A stretch of 64,000 nucleotides of DNA from Nocardia cyriacigeorgica NBRC 100375. Lineage in GTDB: Bacteria; Actinomycetota; Actinomycetes; Mycobacteriales; Mycobacteriaceae. Below, piece by piece: positions 58,346-64,000 of the stretch (positions are counted from its first letter, which is position 1; every line of letters begins with the position of its first letter). Under the pieces are notes generated by a model. It ran no database searches. It worked only from the letters and a program-made list of their open reading frames with translations, and had not been told where the DNA came from. The translations under genes and the position numbers were made by a program. The stretch spans positions 30,282 through 94,281 of the forward strand of contig NZ_BAFY01000074.1 in the NCBI RefSeq assembly GCF_000308555.1. Direction: 5' to 3'.

Positions 58346-58654
58346 ATGGGTATCTCCTACAACTACTCCGGCGTCGAGACGAGCTCGCTGAGCTTCCAGC
58401 AGATCGTCAGCGGCATCGAAACCAACAACGGTGCACTGCGCAACCTCGAGGCTCAGCTCAAGGGCGCATTCACCGGTATCGCCGCCGACACCGGTTGGCA
58501 CCCGCAGATCGACCGTCTGATGGCCAAGGTCGAGGCCTACCAGCAGGCGCTCAACGGGCTCAAGACCACTATTCAGCAGGTCGCGGGCGATGGCGGTTAC
58601 ATGCAGGTCACGGATAAGGATCAGGGTTCGAGGTTCCTGGCCATCAACATCTGA
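58346..58654 (+). CDS. EsxA/EsxC-like WXG100-family protein with Phe in place of Trp
   Basis: This 102-residue small helical-hairpin protein has the turn LKGAFTGIAAD, where FTG replaces WxG. M. tuberculosis EsxC of ESX-2 likewise lacks the Trp (FAG turn). The first residues ISYNYSGVE also match EsxC-type N-termini. It should form a heterodimer with the protein encoded 46 bases upstream and be secreted by this ESX system. ATG 58346 has GAAAGG ten bases upstream. Confidence 0.82.
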   Translation: MGISYNYSGVETSSLSFQQIVSGIETNNGALRNLEAQLKGAFTGIAADTGWHPQIDRLMAKVEAYQQALNGLKTTIQQVAGDGGYMQVTDKDQGSRFLAINI

Positions 58655-58736
58655 GCGTAACGCTGAACGTCTCCGCATCCATCGTGATCCGGAGACGGCA
58701 GCACCTGTCGGATGAAGACCGTGCCTGGGTGGATGT

Positions 58737-59573
58737 GTGGAAGCTGATCCTGTAGCGATTGATCTGAACGTCGATGCCGCTCTGCTGTTGAAAGACCTGG
58801 TCGGCATCGACTCTTATCCACCGGTGTTGGCACTGCTGCCCAACATCTACAACCTCGAAGACCGGGACCGGGTGCGCGCGGTCGTCGCCGAACAACTCGC
58901 CGAGGCGGGCATTCTCGTCGACGACCGCGTCCATCCGGCGGTGGCGCAGTGGTTGCGCTGCCTCGACCGGCCGGACGTGGAGTTGGTCGTACGGATAGTG
59001 GAAACCGGTGCCGGCGGGGAAACGCCGGGTATGTTGCGAATGTCGCTGGTGCGCACCGGAGAATCGCACGTACTCGCACTCCGCAATGACGACTATGTCG
59101 TCATCCAGCCGGTGTTTCATGAAGGAAGACAATTGAATACGGTGGCCGCGGCCCTGGTGGCCGCGGTTGGCCAGTACCCGGTGCTGCGATTCGAGCCGAT
59201 GTCGGCAACAATGCAGGCATTGACCGAGGTACCCGATGACCCGGACGAACGCAAACTCGCGTTGGTCGAGCTGGGTGCGCAGCCGCATACCGCTGGGCTG
59301 CTCAGCCGGGTCATGGGTGAGGTGATGCGCCGCGCCGAGGTGGTCATGATCGAACACCGCGACGGTGGTTCGGGTTCGGTGGATACCGGGGTGTGCGTCA
59401 GCATTCTCGACACGGCCTCGGGGCGCTTGGTGGTGACGCCGAGCAAGGCGATGGACGGTGAGATCTGGTCCACCTACGCGCCGGGCGACGACGCCGCGAT
59501 CAATGCGAGCGTTGCGGCCCTTGTCGATCTGCTGCCCGGCCGCAGCTGGTTCGACACCACCAGGGCCGATTAA
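58737..59573 (+). CDS. espG: ESX chaperone EspG
   Basis: This 278-residue cytosolic chaperone binds the tip of the PPE subunit of PE/PPE pairs and keeps them soluble before export. Motifs seen are LRMSLVRTGESHVLALRNDD, VIQPVFHEGRQLNTVAAALV and the C-terminal GRLVVTPSKAMDGEIWSTYA, all in the EspG order. Length matches the family (270-300). GTG 58737 was chosen; another GTG overlaps it in a different frame. It lies between the esx pair and the EspI-like ATPase, as in ESX-2. Confidence 0.85.
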   Translation: MEADPVAIDLNVDAALLLKDLVGIDSYPPVLALLPNIYNLEDRDRVRAVVAEQLAEAGILVDDRVHPAVAQWLRCLDRPDVELVVRIVETGAGGETPGMLRMSLVRTGESHVLALRNDDYVVIQPVFHEGRQLNTVAAALVAAVGQYPVLRFEPMSATMQALTEVPDDPDERKLALVELGAQPHTAGLLSRVMGEVMRRAEVVMIEHRDGGSGSVDTGVCVSILDTASGRLVVTPSKAMDGEIWSTYAPGDDAAINASVAALVDLLPGRSWFDTTRAD

Positions 59574-59603
59574 CGTCCCACAGCTGTAGAGAGGACGACG
59601 CAG

Positions 59604-61142
59604 ATGAACCGAGCATCGAGCACGAATGGTCATACGACCGAATCCGTGCTGACCACGGGTGGATACGACGCCTACTTCGCGCAGATCCAGGACCCGCGAG
59701 CGAACCAGCCCGGAGCCGGCGCGGGTGCGCCCGGCCAATCGCTGCGATTCCCGCAGGCCGAACCGGCATCCGCGCAGCGCGAACAGCCTACGCCCGCCGC
59801 ACCGGCAGCCACATCTGCGCAGCCTCCGTCCGCGGCCCAGCCTCCGGCCGCGGCGCCGCAGCCGTCGGCTACCCAGCCGCCCCCGTCCGAAGCGCCGCCG
59901 GGACCGGCATCGAATCCGGCTCCGCCCACAGCTGGTGGGCCGCACACGGCGACCACACCACCCACCGGAGCTCGCGAGCAGCCGGACCCCGCCGCATCGC
60001 CCGGTACCCAGCCTGATCAGGCCCGATATGCCTCGAGCCCGGCCACACCCATGGCCGGGCCGCCCGCGGTGGCCAACCAGGGCTACACCGAATCGGCCCG
60101 GGTCCCGGACCGATTCGACCAATCCCGGTTCGATCACGGCGCGGTGGAGCCGGTGCCCCGGGTGGAAGTACTGCCGCCGGCCCTGTCCTCGCTGGAACTG
60201 TTCGCCGACATCTCCGCGGCCAAACGCGCGCAGCTGCGGTCGAACAGTGGCATGCGCGGCGCGTTGAACAAGGTCGGTTTCAAGCTCGGGCTCTCGCCTG
60301 CCGAACAACGTGCCGAGGACCGGCGCGCACGCATTCGCCGCCAGCTCAACACCAGCTATCAGATCGCGGTGGTGAGCGTGAAAGGCGGCGTCGGCCGCAC
60401 CACCATGGTCGCCGCTCTCGGGTCGACCTTCTCCGGCCTGCGGCCGGATCGGGTGGTCGCGGTCGACGCGAACCCCGATTTCGGTGATCTGTCCACCCGC
60501 ACCGTCCGTCACCCGTACGGACTGACCCTGCGCGATCTCGCGCAGGCACAGAACCTGGATGCGTTCTCGGCGGTGCACGCGTTCACCACCGTCAACTCCT
60601 CCGACCTGGCCGTGGTCGCGTCCCCGTGGAACACCGAGGCCACCGAGGCGTTGTCGGGCCCGGAATACATGCGCGGCGTGGAGATCCTGCGCAAGCACTA
60701 CAACTTGCTGGTGGTCGACTGCGGGACCGGTGTGCTGGATTCGGCGACCGCGAGCGTGCTGCGCAGCAGCGATGCCGTTCTGGTCGTCACCCCGGCGACG
60801 GTCGGCGGCGTCACCGGCGCGGTGGCAACTCTGAACTGGCTCAGCTCTCACGGATTGGATCATCTTGTGGCCCAATCGATCGTGGCGATCGTGCATCACG
60901 CGCCGCTCAAGCCGACCGTCGAGGTCGATGCGATCGAGAAACTGTTTGCGACGGCCCAGCGGCCGACCCGGGTGATTCCCTTCGATCCGCACCTGGCCGA
61001 GGGCGGAGAGATCGATCTGCGGCTGCTCGACAAGGAGACGGTGCTTGCGTTCGAGGATCTCGCCGCAGATCTCGCCGACGGCTTCCCCAGCTTCGCCGCA
61101 GGTGCCGTGGGTCCCTATGGTGATCGTGGAGGGTGGCGATGA
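59604..61142 (+). CDS. EspI/MinD-like ESX-associated ATPase
   Basis: In this 512-residue protein, the first 195 residues are Pro/Ala-rich and disordered. The ATPase domain has a deviant Walker A SVKGGVGRTTMVAA at about residue 260, then VVAVDANPDFGDLS, LLVVDCGTGVLD and VLVVTPATVGGV. This is the architecture of EspI of ESX-1 and Rv3888c of ESX-2. EspI adjusts ESX-1 secretion to ATP level; the same role here is inferred. The ATG of eccD overlaps its stop (ATGA). ATG 59604 follows AGAGAGGACGACGC. Confidence 0.85.
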   Translation: MNRASSTNGHTTESVLTTGGYDAYFAQIQDPRANQPGAGAGAPGQSLRFPQAEPASAQREQPTPAAPAATSAQPPSAAQPPAAAPQPSATQPPPSEAPPGPASNPAPPTAGGPHTATTPPTGAREQPDPAASPGTQPDQARYASSPATPMAGPPAVANQGYTESARVPDRFDQSRFDHGAVEPVPRVEVLPPALSSLELFADISAAKRAQLRSNSGMRGALNKVGFKLGLSPAEQRAEDRRARIRRQLNTSYQIAVVSVKGGVGRTTMVAALGSTFSGLRPDRVVAVDANPDFGDLSTRTVRHPYGLTLRDLAQAQNLDAFSAVHAFTTVNSSDLAVVASPWNTEATEALSGPEYMRGVEILRKHYNLLVVDCGTGVLDSATASVLRSSDAVLVVTPATVGGVTGAVATLNWLSSHGLDHLVAQSIVAIVHHAPLKPTVEVDAIEKLFATAQRPTRVIPFDPHLAEGGEIDLRLLDKETVLAFEDLAADLADGFPSFAAGAVGPYGDRGGWR

Positions 61143-62671
61143 CCGCTGTCGCACCGGCTCCGGCCGCAGCGCAGCAACCGTCGGCCGAGGTGGCGCGGGC
61201 GCGCATCGCCGTCATGGTCGGTACCTATCAGGTCGATGTGGTGGTGCCGACGAAGTTCACCATCGAGACGTTCATCGATGATCTGCTCGTCGTGCTGGCG
61301 AACTCGATCGATGACGAATCGGTGGATTTCGTGCCGCCGAACGGTCAGTGGAGCCTGGCCCGACCGGGCGAGGCACCGATGCCGCGCTGGCGCACCCTCG
61401 CCGACCACGACGTGGTCGACGGCACCGCGCTGATGCTGTCGGTGGTGGAGTCGGCCGAGATATTCACCCCGGTCGTCGAGGACATCACCGATGCGCTCGC
61501 GCTGATCAATGAGCGCGAGTTCGCCGAGTTCGACGCCGACACCGCCGCGGTCACCGGCCTGTCCGCGCTCGGTATCGGTGCACTGGCGATCTCGGCGATG
61601 CTGTCGTGGTCGTGGACTCAGACCGGATCGATCTGGTGGTGCGGCATACCCGCCCTGCTGCTCGGCCTGATCTGCTGGGGTGCGGCCCTGTCGACGCGCA
61701 AACGCGGTGGTGCTGCGCGCATCTGCCTCGGCTTGTCGCTGGCGGCGATTCCGCTGCTGTTCTGTGGCGGAGCGATGCTCGTGCCACCGCCCTACGGGGA
61801 TCCCGGCCCATTCGGTGCGGCCAATATCGCGGCCGGTGCGATCGTGTCGGCAGTAGCGGCGATGAGCATGCTGCGGTTGACCAGATCGAGTATCGCCACC
61901 CTGATGGCGGTGACGGTGCTTGGCCTGACGATTGCCGTATCGGCCCTGCCGCTGGCCTATCTGGATCTGCACCTGCGCCAGATCGCGGGTGGCGCGGTAT
62001 TCGCCGGACTGGTCTTGCTGACGATTGCCCCGCGCATCGCGGTGGCGATCGCCCGCATCCAACCGCCCGACCTGCCCGATCCAGGGAACGAGGTCTCGCC
62101 GGCGACCCTGACCGACATCTTCGACGCCGAAACCGCCCGCGATACCGAACAGGACGCCCAGGAGACCGCCGACGCCGAGCGTCGCCGGGAACAGGCCGAA
62201 GTCGGTATCGAAAGCCGGGCCCGTCTCGCCGTCACCAGCCTGCGCGGCCTGATCGCGGCGATCGTCGTCCTGCTGGCCGGTGCGACGGTCCTCGCCGCTG
62301 CGGTGAGCCCGGGCGGAATCCGGGAGATCGTGCTGGCCGCCGCGGTCGCGGGTCTGCTCGCCATGCGGTCGCGCTGGTATCCGGATCGGGTGCAGGCCAT
62401 CGCGCTCATCGCGGGATCCGCGGTGACCGTTGTCGGCGTCGGCTTCGTGCTGACCGGCGCCTATGAGACTTTGTTCGCACGGCTGGTCGTCGCGCTGATC
62501 CTGGTGGCCGTGGCATGCGCGGCCTGTGTGGCCGCGGTGCGGCTGCCGGGCAAGCGGCTCTCGCCGGTGACCCGGCGCGTGATCGACCTGATCGAGTACG
62601 CCCTCATTCTGATCGTGCCGATCATTGCGTTCTGGGTGATGGGCGTTTACACCGCTATGCGAGGGATCTGA
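61139..62671 (+). CDS. eccD: ESX membrane channel protein EccD
   Basis: This 510-residue protein has an N-terminal ubiquitin-like YukD domain (about 20-105: RIAVMVGTYQVDVVVPTKFT ... WSLARPGEAPM) followed by about eleven membrane helices from residue 140 to the end, with a charged cytoplasmic loop in the middle (EQDAQETADAERRREQAEV). EccD dimers form the core of the ESX inner-membrane pore. ATG 61139 was preferred over a GTG two codons upstream because GGAGGG stands at the right distance. The stop shares one base with the start of mycP. Confidence 0.95.
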   Translation: MTAVAPAPAAAQQPSAEVARARIAVMVGTYQVDVVVPTKFTIETFIDDLLVVLANSIDDESVDFVPPNGQWSLARPGEAPMPRWRTLADHDVVDGTALMLSVVESAEIFTPVVEDITDALALINEREFAEFDADTAAVTGLSALGIGALAISAMLSWSWTQTGSIWWCGIPALLLGLICWGAALSTRKRGGAARICLGLSLAAIPLLFCGGAMLVPPPYGDPGPFGAANIAAGAIVSAVAAMSMLRLTRSSIATLMAVTVLGLTIAVSALPLAYLDLHLRQIAGGAVFAGLVLLTIAPRIAVAIARIQPPDLPDPGNEVSPATLTDIFDAETARDTEQDAQETADAERRREQAEVGIESRARLAVTSLRGLIAAIVVLLAGATVLAAAVSPGGIREIVLAAAVAGLLAMRSRWYPDRVQAIALIAGSAVTVVGVGFVLTGAYETLFARLVVALILVAVACAACVAAVRLPGKRLSPVTRRVIDLIEYALILIVPIIAFWVMGVYTAMRGI

Positions 62672-64000
62672 TGAAATTCGGCAGGGCCGCGGTCGCGGCG
62701 CTGGCGGGCTTGATCGTGTTCTCCGGTGCGATACCGGCCGGCGCGGTGGAACCACCCGAGGTGGTGGTCGGTGCGCCGCCGCCCGATGATCCGCCTGGAC
62801 CGGAACAGCCGACCAAGCAGGACAAGGGTTGTGTCGCGGCGGGTGTGCTGCCCGACAGCGATCTGTCGCGTGTCCCGCCGCCCGAACTGGCTCTCGATCT
62901 GCGCCGGGCCCGCGCGTTGAGCCGTGGTGCCGGGGTGACGGTTGCGGTGATCGATACCGGCGCGACGCCACATCCGCGGCTGCCCAATCTTGTCGGCGGC
63001 GGCGACTATGTCGTCGGCGGCGGTGACGGCCTGTCCGATTGCGACGCGCACGGCACCCTGGTCGCCGGAATCATCGGCGCCGCGGCCGATCCTGCCGATG
63101 GGTTCACCGGCGTCGCGCCCGAGGCGAGGATTCTGTCCATTCGGTATCGATCGGGGGCGTTCCGGGTGGAGCGGCCTTCCAATGACCGCAACGAGCAGAT
63201 CGCGATCGAGATCCGCACCCTCGCCCGGGCGATCACCCATGCGGCGAACCAGGGCGCTGGTGTCATCGCGGTGCCGTTGCCGATCTGTGTGCCCGCGCGT
63301 GCCGGGGTGGATCAGGCGATGCTGTCGGCCGCCATCGGTTACGCCGTCCATGTGCGGGGTGCGCTGATCGTGGCGGGAGCGGGCAACACCGGAACCTCGG
63401 GCTGTGAACAGAATCCGCCGATCGACCCGGCTCGGCCCGGCGATCGCCGCAATTGGGCCGGGGTGAAGACCATTTCGACGCCGGGCTGGTTCAATTCGGC
63501 TGTGCTGACCGTCGGGTTCACCTCCGCCAACGGGGTACCGATGGCGGATTCGCTGTCGGGACCGTGGGTTTCGGTCGCCGCACCGGGGACCGGGATCGAA
63601 TCGCTCGGCCCAGGTGGTGGCGGGCTGATCAACGGTGTCGGCGCCCCGGGCAGTCTGGTGCCGGTAGGCGGCGCGTCGTTCGCGGCTGCCTACGTCAGTG
63701 GCGTTGCGGCCCTGCTGCGGTCGCGATACCCGAACGAGACACCCGCCGAGATCTCGGCGCGATTGCAGGCCAGTGCCCATGCACCGGCGCGCGGTGTCGA
63801 CAATGCGGTCGGGGCCGGCGTGATCGACCCACTGGCCGCCCTGAGCTATCGGACTCCGCCGGAGCCGCCCGCCGGATTGTTCCGGCCGTCGCCGCTGGAT
63901 ATGCCGCCGCCACCACGGGCCGAGGACATGCGTCCCGCGATCACCGCGACCGTCGTCATCGTCGCAGCGGTGTTGCTCGGTATCGGCGCGAGCCGTGTCG
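62671..64000 (+). CDS. mycP: mycosin MycP, membrane-anchored subtilisin of the ESX system (3' end outside the window)
   Basis: 443 codons are visible and the gene runs past the window edge. A signal peptide (about 1-24, VAALAGLIVFSGAIPAGA) is followed by a Pro-rich propeptide-like segment. The subtilisin triad is seen as Asp in VAVIDTGATPHP, His in CDAHGTLVAG and Ser in GGASFAAAYVSG, with the oxyanion Asn in VAGAGNTGTS. A membrane anchor (TATVVIVAAVLLGIGA) begins at the right edge. MycP stabilises the ESX membrane complex and processes some Esp substrates. ATG 62671 overlaps eccD by one base; eccE is expected just beyond the window. Confidence 0.95.
   Translation, partial: MKFGRAAVAALAGLIVFSGAIPAGAVEPPEVVVGAPPPDDPPGPEQPTKQDKGCVAAGVLPDSDLSRVPPPELALDLRRARALSRGAGVTVAVIDTGATPHPRLPNLVGGGDYVVGGGDGLSDCDAHGTLVAGIIGAAADPADGFTGVAPEARILSIRYRSGAFRVERPSNDRNEQIAIEIRTLARAITHAANQGAGVIAVPLPICVPARAGVDQAMLSAAIGYAVHVRGALIVAGAGNTGTSGCEQNPPIDPARPGDRRNWAGVKTISTPGWFNSAVLTVGFTSANGVPMADSLSGPWVSVAAPGTGIESLGPGGGGLINGVGAPGSLVPVGGASFAAAYVSGVAALLRSRYPNETPAEISARLQASAHAPARGVDNAVGAGVIDPLAALSYRTPPEPPAGLFRPSPLDMPPPPRAEDMRPAITATVVIVAAVLLGIGASRV

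Noticed and set aside
58644..61154. An 836-codon minus-strand open frame antisense to espG and the EspI-like gene
   Set aside because: Shadow of two well-supported genes with expected binding sites and overlaps.

Overview
The window is a high-GC actinobacterial chromosome segment. A mycolic-acid-containing genus, most likely Nocardia or a close relative, is suggested by three things: block-wise synteny with Mycobacterium tuberculosis Rv2464c-Rv2471, a complete type VII (ESX) core, and mycothiol-type and WhiB-type genes. No species call can be made from the sequence alone.

Region 1 (1-15.2 kb) is housekeeping. It holds a 5'-truncated GH13 alpha-glucosidase (aglA-like), two small cytochrome-oxidase-associated genes (CtaJ-like and DUF5130), pepN, a CPWC mycothiol-dependent reductase, an M48 protease, rpiB, a Nei-type DNA glycosylase and a GGDEF protein. 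Inserted into this mycobacterial order are a PopR-like XRE regulator convergent with a two-gene clpP operon, purC, an ECF42-type sigma gene broken by a frameshift next to its DGPF partner, and an FAD oxidoreductase. One of the two ClpP subunits has Ala in place of the catalytic Ser. tRNA-Gly(UCC), tRNA-Pro(UGG) and a strong terminator close this region.

Region 2 (15.8-19.7 kb) carries a MerR-type regulator, a WhiB-like Fe-S regulator, a ROK-family protein and a PAS/GAF-like (DUF5593-type) protein.

Region 3 (19.7-30.0 kb) resembles the mating-pore part of a conjugation machine: a TcpC-like protein, two small membrane proteins, a VirB4-like ATPase and a degenerate NlpC/P60-like secreted protein. 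Converging on these is an operon with a large VirB6/TrbL-like membrane protein and two tandemly duplicated lytic transglycosylases. No relaxase, coupling protein, integrase or origin of transfer is seen.

Region 4 (30.2-48.1 kb) is a large set of ESX-associated accessory genes. It includes long glycine-, methionine- and proline-rich proteins, three of which share an unfamiliar C-terminal domain and one of which carries a B-lectin-like domain. It also has an EspB-like PE-domain protein, EspL-, EspH- and EspC-like small proteins, two paralogues with a shared DUF5631/5632-like C-terminus, and an NlpC/P60 hydrolase.

Region 5 (48.6-64.0 kb) is the ESX core in the order eccA, eccB, eccC, PE, PPE, esx, esx, espG, espI-like, eccD, mycP (cut by the window end). 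From eccB onward the order, and a Phe in place of the WXG Trp in the second Esx protein, resemble mycobacterial ESX-2.

A composite element, CCCA-N4-TGGG followed six bases later by an ACAAT-like -10 box, precedes at least five transcription units of regions 4 and 5; a core-only copy sits at the head of region 3. This suggests that the conjugation-like pore, the accessory proteins and the ESX core are co-regulated. A combined T4SS-like/T7SS locus is the most interesting interpretation of the window.
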